A stretch of DNA of 64,000 nucleotides from Rhynchopus sp. YZ270_cl-10 (GCA_964035575.1 OZ037839.1:1873220-1937219), one strand, 5' to 3'. Numbered from the stretch's first letter, positions 19,122-30,822 are shown. Notes: generated by a model not told the origin, from the sequence alone. Numbers and translations are program-made.

Positions 19122-20321
19122 GGGAAGTGAGGGAGAGAGGTGGTGACCTTTTAAAACACGATTATTGTGTCAAGCTGAGAGAGTGGCATGTTGAAACCTT
19201 TCATTAAAACCCCCTTTTTCAAAGTGGCAGGACTCGTGAGATATTCAAAAAAAAGTGGAGATTTGCACAACTGTGGCAACACAACCGAGGCAACTACAAC
19301 ATTTTATCGATTTTTTTTTTTTTGAAACACGGTGAAAAATAACACTTCACCTGCTCACATACCTATGCTATTGGGCAATGTATTTCTCTTGGGAACTAGC
19401 CAGATGCTTTCAAATGCTCATGTAATTGACAATTGAATTGTTAACCGTGTGTTCCCTCTGGCTTCCGGAAGCACTCCTGCGTCTGGAGACCGGCAGCCGT
19501 CAGATTGTGACGAAGGACACAGCCGAGAATCAGGATGAAGCAGGGGGGCACTTTGTTTGCGAGAAGCAACACTGTCGTACCCTGTTGTTGGCTTGGGTTC
19601 TCTCTTCCGTACTTTTTCTTCTTTCTTCCTGCCAAGTGAGGCTTTTAAGCTCATCTTTGCAACCCTTCATATCAGAACGAACTCTGCTGGGGGGCTCCAC
19701 CAGCTGGGACACATCGGTCGGGTTGATCGACGTATGCTTCCAATACCGACAATGTGGATTATTAATCCGGATTGTCGTAATCCACATTTTTAGAGTCCAC
19801 ATTGTCGTTCCCCTTTTTTTAAAAACAAAAAGAAAACCGACGCGGGAGCTTTTCTTGGAACTGTTTTATTCTCCTCACCCCAACAACAATATCACATTCA
19901 GAAAAACATTGTTTTTTCGTTTTTATTCGCATTCTTTTCTTCTTCCTCACACTTTGTTACTGTGAAGAAAAAAATTTTCGTTAACCAACCTCTTTTCAAC
20001 CTTCTTTGCGTCAGATGTTCTATGCGTAGGGTCTAACTGGCCTTAGTGGACCTGAACCAACCTCTTTTCATTCTTCTTTGCTCAGGTGTTTCCATGCGTA
20101 GGGTCTAGCTGGCCTTAGTGGACCGGAACCAACCTCTTTTCAATCTTGTTCTTTGATTTATCTCTACTTTAGCAGCAAAAATACACTGCACACTCGTTGA
20201 GTGCCTCACGAAACCTCAAATTACTTCTTATTTGCTTTTATTTATCGTCTTCACGCTTTATCGTTGTTGTTGGGTTGGGAAATAAAATTAGGGGGGTGAG
20301 GGGGGGTTTTACCCCCTCTCA
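19122..20321. other. Spacer after copy C, first part, with an inverted segment and hairpin
   Basis: To about 19680 it follows the common acyltransferase 3' flank. Then 19683-19747 is the reverse complement of a piece that is direct in the other spacers (compare 16057-16120), so an inversion breakpoint lies here. Next is a foldback with CGACAATGTGGA near 19747 and TCCACATTGTCG ending about 19804. At 19983-20150 an approximately 72-bp unit (starting AACCAACCTCTTTTCA) is repeated about 2.3 times. No gene is seen. Confidence 0.65.
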
Positions 20322-20508
20322 CGATTTTTTGAACAAGATAAAACAAAAAAGCTCGCATTTCTTTTATCGAACAGATTCTCCGCCCCGTACCCAAAACGTA
20401 AACACCACTTTGAATCAGAAAAAATATCTTCCTCTCCTTTTTTCTTCCACACGCGCTGGTTTTTGTATTTCGCTAATTTTTATCAAAAAGCTTTCTTTAT
20501 ATGATACA
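20322..20508. repeat. Dispersed intergenic block alpha
   Basis: AT-rich block running from GAACAAGATAAAAC to TATCAAAAAGCTTTC. It recurs at about 41148-41328 and, split by a 2.76-kb insertion, at 48582-48660 plus 51421-51510. The uninterrupted copies serve as empty sites. No coding content. Confidence 0.75.
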
Positions 20509-20517
20509 ACTGCGTAC

Positions 20518-20760
20518 GTATGGCGTAAGATGGCGTCTGCAGCAGCGTTGTGCGAAGACGGCTTTGACATGAGCTATGAGGGAAGGTGATGCCCGAAGGT
20601 GCGGACTCACGCGGTTGAGTACTGGGGACACAACCGTCCTGGCCTGTCCACCACGACGCTTCGGGTTTGCGACAGACGACGCTGGGAGGCCACCTGCGGA
20701 AGAAGCAGAACGACGGACCTCGCGGTCTTGTGTCGCTCACACGCACGATGGACGGCATTG
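20518..20760 (+). pseudogene. Decayed Ubl domain joined to a decayed LINE 3' end
   Basis: Bases 20518-20645 resemble codons about 30-66 of the Ubl domain (the peptide ALCEDGF corresponds to GLCEDSF), with frame changes. From about 20645 the sequence matches the last part of LINE ORF2: CACCACGAC, then CGACAGACGACGCTGGGAGG, encoding RQTTLGG with FF altered, then a KKQ tail. This reads as a 5'-truncated LINE insertion, or a deleted copy of the 514-9297 arrangement, in another Ubl-LRR gene at almost the same position. No clear LRR sequence follows. Confidence 0.7.
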
Positions 20761-21739
20761 GTACCAGCAGAGCGTTTGAGCAGGACACCGTAGCCCCCGC
20801 CGACAGCAACGACCACGCAAGAGTGGGCAGTGGTTGCCAGTGGTGTAGCGGGAGTTTTTGTACACTCCGGTGACGGGAACGAAGGACTCGTATGCTGCAG
20901 GTACTAGCTTGGCGCCAGTTTCCAGACGTGGAGGTTGTGTCGGACAGGAACCTACACTACACTAGTGCGCCCGTTATTTGCGTAGTTTTCCCTGCAATGT
21001 GACGACGAGCCCACTGAGCCTGTATGACGTTTGCGGATGTACCTGGGATCGGCTTCCCTGCTGAGGAGGCGTTGTTTTCTATGGGACGCTGTTCACGCTC
21101 CGTTGCGAAGACGCGGAGTATGGAGCTGCAGGATTGCGGTGTGTGGACGATTGAGCGCACGTGGAAGAACCAGAGGTACTACATCATAGTCTGCACGGCT
21201 GTGGAGGTGACGTTGATGTGTAGCGCCGCCCTGCAGGAATAGTAGCCCTCAGTGATCCGTATCACCAGCATCGGCCCGCAAGGCTGAGGACAGACCACTC
21301 CTCGCCCTCCCCACCTTCAAGATTGCGTAGAAGACCGATTGGCTCGCCTTCTGATCGATGCGAGGGAATACGACATTGGGGTACCATGCTCAGATGCTAC
21401 CCCCTATGCGACAAGAGTCTAAACCGGTTCTCCCTCACCTCACAACTGCACGACATCGAGCGCTCACCCACAACCTTCTCTGTTGCGTAGATTCTCTAGG
21501 GGATGTCGGGGCCGCGATGCCTTAGTATGCCTTTGCGAAGTGATTCATCAATCTCCGCACAGGAAAAGGCGGTGAAGATCCTTTGTGGTGACGTGACTCC
21601 GCCGTGGAGTTGTCGTGGGAAGCCCCCAGGCCGTAATCTCGCGGGGCAACAGAGTCAGCTGCAGCCTTGGCGATGAGGGCGGTGACCAGCTCCCTCATGC
21701 GAATTGACGGGTACGCATTACTGTGTATTTATGCTCGGA
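20761..21739. other. GC-richer DNA without a recognised gene
   Basis: The base composition resembles coding DNA or old retroelement sequence more than the AT-rich spacers, but no long frame survives. The longest, 21024-21242 on the + strand (72 codons), has no recognised motif. It may be decayed LINE or host gene sequence. Confidence 0.3.
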
Positions 21740-22904
21740 TGTTTTTTGTGTCTGTTTGCTCTGTCTTACTTTCCTGTTATATGAATGCGGATGACTGTAT
21801 ACTTGGTGGTCCTGCCCCTGCATTGAGTAAAGTCCTTGGTTGAGCCCTGGTGTGAGACTGAGTGCCGAGTGGGCTCGTCTTTTATGGGTGATGAGTTCTT
21901 CTGGTCTCTTGCGTGGATCGAGTATTTGTTGTTCGGATATGTTTCATGCTTTCGTTTCTGTGTGCTGTTTGCACTTTGTTTGTTCTTTCTGAGCCACGAA
22001 CACTGATGAGTTTATACTTGGTAATCCTGCTTGAGTACAGTTCTTGGATGAGCCAGGTGATGAGTTCTTGTGTCGTCTCGTATGGTAGTCCTGCTTGAGT
22101 GAAGTTCTTGGTTGAGCTAGGTGAGAGATTAAGTTCTTGGTTGAGCCTGGTAATGAGTTCTCGTGGTCTCTTGCTTGGCTTGAGTATTGGATGCTCGGAT
22201 GTTATATGATGCTCTCTCCCGGTGCTGTTTTGCACTCTGTTGTTGCCATTCTTTTTCGCTGCACTAAAGTCAAATGAGTTTGTACCTGTACTTATGGTAA
22301 GATCCTGGTTGATCTCATGGATTGGACAGAGCACTTGTGGGCTCGCCTGTCCGGGGAAGAGAGCTGGTGGTCTCTCGTAGGACAGAGTGCGGGATGCTCG
22401 GGTGTCCTTCGTGTTTCTTTCTCGGTGCCGTGTGCACCCTTCGCTCCCCTGGCTCCATGAATGTTAGTGTATTTTTCTCTTACATAGTGCTCTTGTAGTC
22501 TCTAAGTGGATTGAGTGCTGGATGCTTGCTAACATCTCTTGTGACTTTCTTACGATTTTTTCTGCTACGCTCGTCGTAGCGCTTTCTTGTGACGCTTCTC
22601 GGTTCCCTCTCTGGAACATGTATACATGTTTCTGTTTGCTCTGTCAGTACACAGCCTAGCGGCGTGTCTGCTCTTACGTATCGCTTGTTCTTTGTCATAA
22701 AGCAGAAAAATATGCACACGCATCAAATTTTAAAAACCCCTGCACCTGTGTTGTCATTATTTCCCTAGTTTCGAGTGCGAAACGTTTCTACATGTATTGC
22801 ACGGGAAACAATATGACAAACAGGTACAGGGTGGGTCCGTGCTTATCATAGAACCTGGTACCTTGTGCGTCTTCCAAAAACCAAAAGCGTTGTTACAACT
22901 TGTA
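21740..22904. repeat. Dispersed intergenic blocks gamma and beta
   Basis: Gamma (about 21740-22740) is T/G-rich, with repeats around TTCTTGGTTGAGCC and TGAGTATTTGATGCTCGGA, and matches 51545-52240; extra internal copies lie at about 21900-22210. Beta (about 22741-22904) begins TGTCATTATTTCCCTAGTTT and recurs at 41327-41470 and 52241-52390. Neither has a sustained reading frame, A/B-box promoter or terminal repeats that I can see. Possible noncoding transcripts, UTR debris or an unrecognised element. Confidence 0.6.
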
Positions 22905-23125
22905 TGTGTAGTTTTGAAGAAATTGAAACCGCACCCACTTTTCCTTTTTATGTTTTTCCCCCACCCCCACAAACAATAAAGCAATACAAACAATAAAGAC
23001 AAAAGGGAGACGTTGTGGTGAAACGCACACACCCCAACCTGTCGGTGAAGTGTGTCTCTACTCCAACCCGCCGCAGATTAGAAAAATGGAAAAAGGAAGG
23101 GAGTAGGGTACGGTGTTCAATTTCC
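22905..23125 (-). repeat. Inverted copy of the GGGTTGGAGTAGAG spacer repeat
   Basis: On the minus strand this matches 12600-12772, including the run that reads as CTAATCTGCGGCGGGTTGGA on the + strand there. It is the only inverted copy and lies just upstream of acyltransferase copy D, marking a rearrangement joint. Confidence 0.75.
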
Positions 23126-23325
23126 TTTTAGCATTGCATGTAATCATAGAAGGAAAAGTGTCGGACTGCATGGTTCGGGTCCACCCCGTACACCAAGGTA
23201 CACTCAGTAACACTGTCCTGAGATGGATTCAACTCAACTTTCCCCCACAAACCTCTCCCTCTTCCCCTCTCCCGTTACCGTCACCACGACGCAGAGACGA
23301 CTAACGACACTTAATAACGCAAACA

Positions 23326-24786
23326 ATGAACACAGAGTTTGACGCAAAGCACGTTGTGAAGTGTTGTGCCGCTGCCGCAGGGACAGGGCTGCTGCTGAGG
23401 AAGGTGTGCGCCGCGTACAGAACGCCCCCACCACCAGCACCACCAACCCGCTCGGTGCCTTGCCCGGAGACTGCACGCAGACACTTCGATGAGTGCGAGG
23501 TGCTGAACGAGAAGGAGCAGAATGAAGAGTTCTTGCGGGTCTCTCGTGTGCAGAGCGTCACGTACTTTAGGCAGAAGGAAGGCGCAGAGGACGGCCTGGT
23601 GGAGTATCTCCGTGACAGAGTTGCGCAAATGATAGCAAAAAACCCGTGGATGGCAGGGGAGATCCGTTTGCGTGATGCGAAGGACAGCAGCTCTCCGATG
23701 TGTCTGACGTGGAGGCATGAGGTGTCTGCTGAAGAAGCTGCCGAACACTTCCATGTGTTCGAATGCGACGAACGTACGGAGGCCACCCTGCAGGAGGTCT
23801 ACGGTCGCAACCACGGGGTCGTGCCGGACACACCCCCGCCAAGCTTTTCAGAGTTTTCCTTGCGGATCCTTGAGAAGTACAGCCCTGCCGGCGTGCCTCT
23901 CGTTTTCTACAGCCTGCTGCGGATGAAGTCTGGGTACCTCCTGGTCTCGTCCTGCAGTCACATTGTGGCGGACGGTGCGACGCACTACATGATGCGTGCG
24001 ATGCTCTCCAACGACGTTGAGGTGCAAGCGTTGGACAACAAACGTGTCCCCGAGGCAGACGCGATGACCAACCATTGGCTGCCAAACGGGCTTGCGGCAG
24101 AGAACATGAGAGGCTTTCTGTTCGGCATAATGTGCTCGAAGCTGTACATGGCGTGCTCCTCGTTGCCGCTCATCGGTCGTTTGTTTCCACCGCAGGCTGG
24201 TTTGGGGGTGTTTATCATGAATCAAACTGAAATTAATCGCCGCAAAAAGATTTCGGCAGATCGCAACCACGAGGGACGTAAAGAGGTCAAATATGTCTCG
24301 AGCAATGATGTGATGACGACGTGGTGGTGGAACAAATTTCTGCGGAAGGGACAGCAGGTGTGGTGCGTCTTGAACCTTCGCGGACGTGCCGAGGGGGTGA
24401 CGAGCACGAAGGCGGGGAACTACATCGGGACGATGATCATCCAGAGCGACGACAAGGAGGTCACACCTGAGCACCTCCGTGAGGTCCTCATCCACGGCAA
24501 CAACTCCGAACACCGCGAAGACTCGACCCTCGACTACTACACAAGACAGGTCGCCTTTTTGACAAACTGGAAGACCTTCCACAGGAAGCTCGTCACACCG
24601 ACACACGACCAGGTCATGCACCTCCCCGTTGTCGATCTCAGCATGCGTTGGGGCAACAGCCTCTTCGTCTTTGGCACCGGCTGTGGTGACGACGAGACAG
24701 GTATCTATGGCGATCGTACAGTCTTCTGTGCACCGCCCAGCCTCGACAATGACTCAATGGTGGCACGCCAGCTGATGCGTGGATGA
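23326..24786 (+). CDS. BAHD/condensation-type acyltransferase, copy D
   Basis: 486 residues with the same motifs as copy B. Only scattered differences from B are visible, for example RRHFDE for RRPFDE near residue 53, RVS for RIS near 72, HWLPNG for HWMPNG near 251 and KEVKY for KDVKY near 320. The start is the conserved ACAATGAAC. Its upstream region is the short type shared with A and B (GGTTCGGGTCCACCCC near 23173). It opens the second copy of the two-gene block. Confidence 0.85.
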   Translation: MNTEFDAKHVVKCCAAAAGTGLLLRKVCAAYRTPPPPAPPTRSVPCPETARRHFDECEVLNEKEQNEEFLRVSRVQSVTYFRQKEGAEDGLVEYLRDRVAQMIAKNPWMAGEIRLRDAKDSSSPMCLTWRHEVSAEEAAEHFHVFECDERTEATLQEVYGRNHGVVPDTPPPSFSEFSLRILEKYSPAGVPLVFYSLLRMKSGYLLVSSCSHIVADGATHYMMRAMLSNDVEVQALDNKRVPEADAMTNHWLPNGLAAENMRGFLFGIMCSKLYMACSSLPLIGRLFPPQAGLGVFIMNQTEINRRKKISADRNHEGRKEVKYVSSNDVMTTWWWNKFLRKGQQVWCVLNLRGRAEGVTSTKAGNYIGTMIIQSDDKEVTPEHLREVLIHGNNSEHREDSTLDYYTRQVAFLTNWKTFHRKLVTPTHDQVMHLPVVDLSMRWGNSLFVFGTGCGDDETGIYGDRTVFCAPPSLDNDSMVARQLMRG

Positions 24787-27015
24787 GGGAAGTGAGGGAG
24801 AGAGGGTGGTGACCTTTTAAAACACGATTATTGTGTCAAGCTGAGAGAGTGGCATGTTGAAACCTTTCATTAAAACCCCCTTTTTCAAAGTGGCAGGACT
24901 CGTGAGATATTCAAAAAAAAGTGGAGATTGCACAACTGTGGCAACACAACCGAGGCAACTACAACAATTTATCAAATTTTATTTTTTTAAATACGGTGAA
25001 AAATAGCACTTCACCTGCTCACATACCTATGCTATTGGGCAATGTATTTCTCTTGGGAACTAGCCAGATGCTTTCAAATGCTCATGCAATTGACAATTGA
25101 ATTGTTAACCGTGTGTTCCCTCTGGCTTCCGGAAGCACTCCTGCGTCTGGAGACCGGCAGCCGTCAGATTGTGACGAAGGACACAGCCGAGAAGCAGGAC
25201 GAAGCAGGGGGACACTTTGTTTGCGAGAAGCAACACTGTCGTACCCTGTTGTTGGCTTGGGTTCTCTCTTCCGCACTTTTTCTTCTTTCTTCCTGCCAAG
25301 TGAGGCTTTTAAGCTCATCTTTCCAACCCTTCATATCAGAACGAACTGGATATTGTCTGCTGGATGGGGTCCACCCCGGTACACCGTTCACGCGGCTTTT
25401 TGTATTTTAAGTCTAAAACCTCGCTGCAGAAGACCCTTCTATTCTCCAAGATCAATTTTTTATTTTACTTTTAAGACAGCAACGCACCGGTATTGGAAGC
25501 ATACGTCGACCAACCCGACCGATGCGTCCCAGCTGGTGGAGCCCCCCAGCAGACCCACCCTGCTGCTGTTTTACGACATGCGTTTTACGTCAGATGACCT
25601 CAGCGCATGAGCCCCCAGATTGCTTTTATTTTTACTTTTATTGTTATTTGCATCACAAGCCAGCCAACGCACCGGTATGCGTCAACCACCCGGCGGTGTT
25701 AAGACCAAACCCATGCGTCCCAGCTGGTGGACCTCCACACAGACCTCACCTGCATTATGTTTGAACGAACGTTCAGTTCTGGTAATATTGACGTTCAGAT
25801 ACCCCTTTTAACAAAGTTTTAGGTTTTCCTTGTCCCCCTTGTTTTTTGAGGATACCTATTCGGGGTTTGCAGACGCTGCCTTGTTTCTATTTTTTTCTCA
25901 GATGGAGACTCTCTGCATGGGTTCATCCGTCTTTGGGCTGACATCGTCAGTCGCAGGAGCTTGCGTCCTGCTCTTTACCTTTTTTCGTACCCTCCACCCA
26001 CACTTCTAGCGACCTTCGTGGGAGGTGGGGCATATTCTATCATTTTGTGTCGACCAAGCTGCGTTTTAGCACGTTTCAACTACTCTTTTTGTTGTGCATT
26101 CATTTTTTTTCGTACCAACCGGACTGCAGACAGACTTACCGTATTCGTACAAAAAATTGTCGACCGTAATGATGTTCGACCTTTTCAGGATTTTTCTCGA
26201 AGTTCGACCTTTTTTTACGATAATTTGTATCGAAGACGGAAATTAACCTTTTGTATACAATGTCTCTCAGTATTGTTGTTTATGATTGCCTGCAGTATAC
26301 CTTTTTTTTCTAATCCGGGGTGGGTTGGAGTAGAGCCACATTTCACCGACAGGTGCGTTCATCACAACCTCTCCGGTTTGTCTTTATTGTTTCTTGATTG
26401 TTTTATTGTTTGCGTGAAAAACATTAATAAGAAAAAGTAGGAGTTCGGTTTCAAAGTTTTTTTATTGTGCACCATGCTTTCTGTTGTTTTTAAAATTTAT
26501 TGCTATCGCCAATTCAAGTAGTAATTGACCCCACCACCACCACCACCACCTTGCCATTTGAGGATCTCCATTCTGCACTTGCACTGATCCTTGCACACGA
26601 GGAGAGCACGTGAAGCCGTAGTGGTAGCAGTGCGGGCACCACGTATCTACGGCACGCGGTTCATTAGCTTCCTTGCTACACTGTGTACGATGGTTCGTTA
26701 ACGGGCTCAACCAGACAAATCACTCCACCCACGAGCGGTCATGCAACACTTTTTTATGAACCTTCACAGAGCCCTCACCTGCCCTCTGCACACCTCAACA
26801 CACGCGACACCACTCCACTGACCACCCTCACCTCTTACCACAGAGACTGTACGTACGTGAAGGCTTTGTACAGTTTGACAAAACCTTCTTGCACAGGGTA
26901 CACTGTCCTGAGATGGATTCAACTCAACTTTCCCCCACAAACCTCTCCCTCTTCCCCTCTCCCGTTACCGTCACCAAGACGCACAGACGACTAACAACAC
27001 TCAGTAACACAAACA
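24787..27015. other. Spacer between acyltransferase copies D and E
   Basis: Nearly identical to the B-C spacer over its length, with the same order of repeats. Differences: the palindrome of 15903-15946 is a single arm here, and about 50 bp found at 17122-17170 are missing after the (CCA)n run near 26550. These make the pair useful for dating the duplication. No gene. Confidence 0.75.
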
Positions 27016-28476
27016 ATGAACACAGAGTTTGACGCAAAGCACGTTGTGAAGTGTTGTGCCGCTGCCGCAGGGACAGGGCTGCTGCTGAGGAAGGTGTGCG
27101 CCGCGTGCAGAACGCCCCCACCACCAGCACCACCAACCCGCTCGGTGCCTTGCCCGGAGACTGCACGCAGACCGTTCGATGAGTGCGAGGTGCTGAACGA
27201 GAAGGAGCAGAATGAAAAATCCTTGCGGATCTGTCGTGTGCAGACCATCACGTACTTTAGGCAGAAGGAAGGCGCAGAGGACGGCCTGGTGGAGTATCTC
27301 CGTGACAGAGTTGCGCAAATGATAGCAAAAAACCCGTGGATGGCAGGGGAGATCCGTTTGCGTGATGCGAAGGACAGCAGCTCTCCGATGTGTCTGACGT
27401 GGAGGCATGAGGTGTCTGCTGAAGAAGCTGCCGAACACTTCCATGTGTTCGAATGCGACGAACGTACGGAGGCCACCCTGCAGGAGGTCTACGGTCGCAA
27501 CCACGGGGTCGTGCCGGACACACCCCCGCCAAGCTTTTCAGAGTTTTCCTTGCGGATCCTTGAGAAGTACAGCCCTGCCGGCGTGCCTCTCGTTTTCTAC
27601 AGCCTGCTGCGGATGAAGTCTGGGTACCTCCTGGTCTCGTCCTGCAGTCACATTGTGGCGGACGGTGCGACGCACTACATGCTGCGTGCGATGCTCTCAA
27701 ACGACGTTGAGGTGCAAGCGTTGGACAACAAACGTGTCCCCGAGGCAGACGCGATGACCAACCATTGGCTGCCAAACGGGCTTGCGGCAGAGAACATGAG
27801 AGGCTTTCTCTTTGGCGTAATGTGCTCGAAGCTGTACATGGCGTGCTCCTCGTTGCCGCTCATCGGTCGTTTGTTTCCACCGCAGGCTGGTTTGGGGGTG
27901 TTTATCATGAATCAAACTGAAATTAATCGCCGCAAAAAGATTTCGGCAGATCGCAACCACGAGGGGCGTAAAGATGTCAAATACGTTTCGAGCAATGATG
28001 TGATGACGACGTGGTGGGGGAACAAATTTCTGCGGAAGGGAATGCAGATGTGGTGTATTGTGAACCTTCGCGGACGTGCCGAGGGGGTGACGAGCACGAA
28101 GGCGGGGAACTACATCGGAGCTATGGTCATCCAGAGCGACGACAAGGAGGTCACACCTGAGCACCTCCGTGAGGTCCTCATCCACGGCAACAACTCCGAA
28201 CACCGCGAAGACTCGACCCTCGATTACTACACGAGACAGGTCGCCTGTTTGACAAACTGGAAGACCTTCCACAGGAAGCTCGTCACACCGACACACGACC
28301 AGGTCATGCACCTCCCCGTTGTCGATCTCAGCATGCGTTGGGGCAACTGCCTCTTCATGTTTGGCACCGGCTGTGGCGACGACGAGACAGGTATCTATGG
28401 CGATCGTACAGTCTTCTGTGCACCGCCCAGCCTCGACAATGACTCAATGGTGGCACGCCAGCTGATGCGTGGATGA
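27016..28476 (+). CDS. BAHD/condensation-type acyltransferase, copy E
   Basis: 486 residues; HIVADG, SSNDVM and NLRGR all present. The N-terminal part matches C (KSLRICRVQTITYF), while the C-terminal catalytic segment matches A (WWGNKFLRKGMQMW, GAMVIQ), with DVKY as in B. It is therefore a mosaic. The upstream leader is the type shared with copy C and the cyclase-like gene. Substrate unknown; the copies may differ in specificity because the changes cluster at the SSND and NLRG motifs. Confidence 0.85.
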   Translation: MNTEFDAKHVVKCCAAAAGTGLLLRKVCAACRTPPPPAPPTRSVPCPETARRPFDECEVLNEKEQNEKSLRICRVQTITYFRQKEGAEDGLVEYLRDRVAQMIAKNPWMAGEIRLRDAKDSSSPMCLTWRHEVSAEEAAEHFHVFECDERTEATLQEVYGRNHGVVPDTPPPSFSEFSLRILEKYSPAGVPLVFYSLLRMKSGYLLVSSCSHIVADGATHYMLRAMLSNDVEVQALDNKRVPEADAMTNHWLPNGLAAENMRGFLFGVMCSKLYMACSSLPLIGRLFPPQAGLGVFIMNQTEINRRKKISADRNHEGRKDVKYVSSNDVMTTWWGNKFLRKGMQMWCIVNLRGRAEGVTSTKAGNYIGAMVIQSDDKEVTPEHLREVLIHGNNSEHREDSTLDYYTRQVACLTNWKTFHRKLVTPTHDQVMHLPVVDLSMRWGNCLFMFGTGCGDDETGIYGDRTVFCAPPSLDNDSMVARQLMRG

Positions 28477-28924
28477 GGGAAGTGAGGGAGAGAGGGTGGT
28501 GACCTTTTAAAACACGATTGCATGTTGAAACCTTTCATTAAAACCCCCTTTTTCAAAGTGGCAGGACTCGTGAGATATTCAAAAAAAAGTGGAGATTTGC
28601 ACAACTGTGGCAACACAACCGAGGCAACTACAACATTTTATCAAAAAAACATTTTTGAAATACGGGTGAAAAATAACACTTCACCTGCTCACATACCTAT
28701 GCTATTGGGCAATGTATTTCTCTTGGGAACTAGCCAGATGCTTTCAAATGCTCATGCAATTGACAATTGAATTGTTAACCGTGTGTTCCCTCTGGCTTCC
28801 GGAAGCACTCCTGTGTCTGGATCGTCATATTGTGACGAAGGACACAGCCGAGAAGCAGGATGAAGCAGGGGGACACTTTGTTTGCGAGAAGCAACACTGT
28901 CGTACCCTGTTGTTGGCTTGGGGT

Positions 28925-29544
28925 CAGGGGTCCTAAGAGTGGTAACTTTTACCACTTCCGAAGTGACCTTTTTTATTTTTTTGAAATTCGAAGGTCACTT
29001 CGAAGTGACCTTCGAAAAGTGCCCTAAAAAGTGACCTTTTTTTTTATTTTTTGAAATCCGGAACGAAGTGACCTAGGTTACTTAACATACACTGGGAGCA
29101 CGTTGGAGGGTCTGGGATTTTTTTCGCGAATTTTTTTGAAATATTGCGTACCGTGGCTTCGCCAGAAACTTTCGTTTTAGCAAAATACGCAAGTAATTTA
29201 CGGAAACTTACGATAATTACCAACGATAGTGCCATTTTATGGCAACATTTTTTAGAAATGTTGCGTACCGTGGCTTCGCCAGGAACCAAAACGGTGACAC
29301 AGACCGCTGCGAAAATTGCCTCACAAGAAAAAAATGTATCTAGTACCCTGTCCCTATGATAACCAACGTCCGGCGATAACCAACGTCCAGTGTATGTCCG
29401 AGGATTTGCAGCTTTTCAACTTCACTTGTGTTGTTGCCATACCGCCTCTGAGGGGGGAAAGTTTTTTTTTTCCTCCCCAAAAAACGAGAAGTGACCTTGA
29501 AGTTACCATTTTAAATTTTTTTGAGAACAGCGTTAGGACCCCTG
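28925..29544. mobile_element. hAT-type non-autonomous element, family 1, copy 1
   Basis: 620 bp with terminal inverted repeats CAGGGGTCCTAA / TTAGGACCCCTG and an 8-bp target duplication CTTGGGGT (28917-28924 and 29545-29552). The empty site is seen in the other spacers (near 15800 and 25258). An 8-bp duplication and CAGGG ends are typical of hAT transposons. No transposase frame. Two internal direct repeats contain GCGTACCGTGGCTTCGCCAG. Nearly identical to 40201-40878 but lacking about 58 internal bp. Confidence 0.9.
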
Positions 29545-30822
29545 CTTGGGGTCTCTCTTCCGCATTTTTTCTTCTTTCTTCCTGCCAAGTGAGGCTATTA
29601 TGCTCATCTTTGCAACCCTTCATATCAGAACGAACTGGATATTGTCTGCTGGATGGGGTCCACTCCGGTACACCGTTCACGCGGATTTTTGTATTTTAAG
29701 TCAAAAACTTCGCTGCAGAAGACCCCTCTATTCTCCAAGATCAATTTTTCTTTTACCTTTAAGCCAGCAACGACCAACCCGACCGATGCGTCCCAGCTGG
29801 TGGAGCCCCCAGCAGACCCACCCTGCTGTTTTACGACATGCGTTTTGCGTCAGATGACCTCAGCGCATGAGCCCCAGATTGCTTTTATTTTTACTTTTAT
29901 TGTTATTTGCATCACAAGCCAACCGGCGGTGTTAAGACCCAACCCATGCGTCCCAGCTGGTGGACCTCCACACAGACCTCATCTGCATTATGTTTGAACG
30001 AACGTTCAGTCCTGGTAATATTGACGTTCAGAGACCCCTTTTAACAAAGTTTTAGGTTTTCCTTGTCCCCTTGTTTTTTGAGGATACCTATTCGGGGTTT
30101 GCAGACGCTGCCTTGTTTCTATTTTTTCTCAGATGGAGACTCTCTGCATGGGTTCATCCGTCTTTGGGCTGACATCGTCAGTCGCAGGAGCTTGCGTCCT
30201 GCTCTTTTTACCTTTTTTCGTACCCTCCACCCACACTTCTAGCGACCTTCGTGGGAGGTGGGGCACATTCTATCATTTTGTGTCGACCAAGCTGCGTTTT
30301 ACTACTCTTTTTGTTGTGCATTCATTTTTTCGTACCAACCGGACTGCAGACAGACTTACCGTATTCGTACAAAAATTGTCGACCGTAATGATGTTCGACC
30401 TTTTCAGGGTTTTTCTCGAAGTTCGACCTTTTTTACGATAATTTGTATCGAAGACGGAAATTAACCTGTTGTTGGGAGGCAATGTCTCTCAGTATTATTT
30501 AAGATGATGATATGCAGTACAGGTGTGACTGAAGGGGGGTGCTATTTTTAGGATATTTTCTGCTACTTTCTGCTATTTTGGGGTTCGTCAGCCACACCAA
30601 GTGTTTATGATTACCTGCAGTATACCTTTTTTTTCTAATCCGGGGCGGGTTGGAGTAGAGCCACATTTCACCGACAGGTCGAGGTGTGTGCGTTTCGCCA
30701 CAACCTCTCCGTTTTGTCTTTATTGTTTTTTGATTGTTTTATTGTTTGCGTGAAAAACATTAATAAGAAAAAGTAGGAGTGCGGTTTCAAAAAAAATACA
30801 TTGTGCACCATGCTTTCTATTG

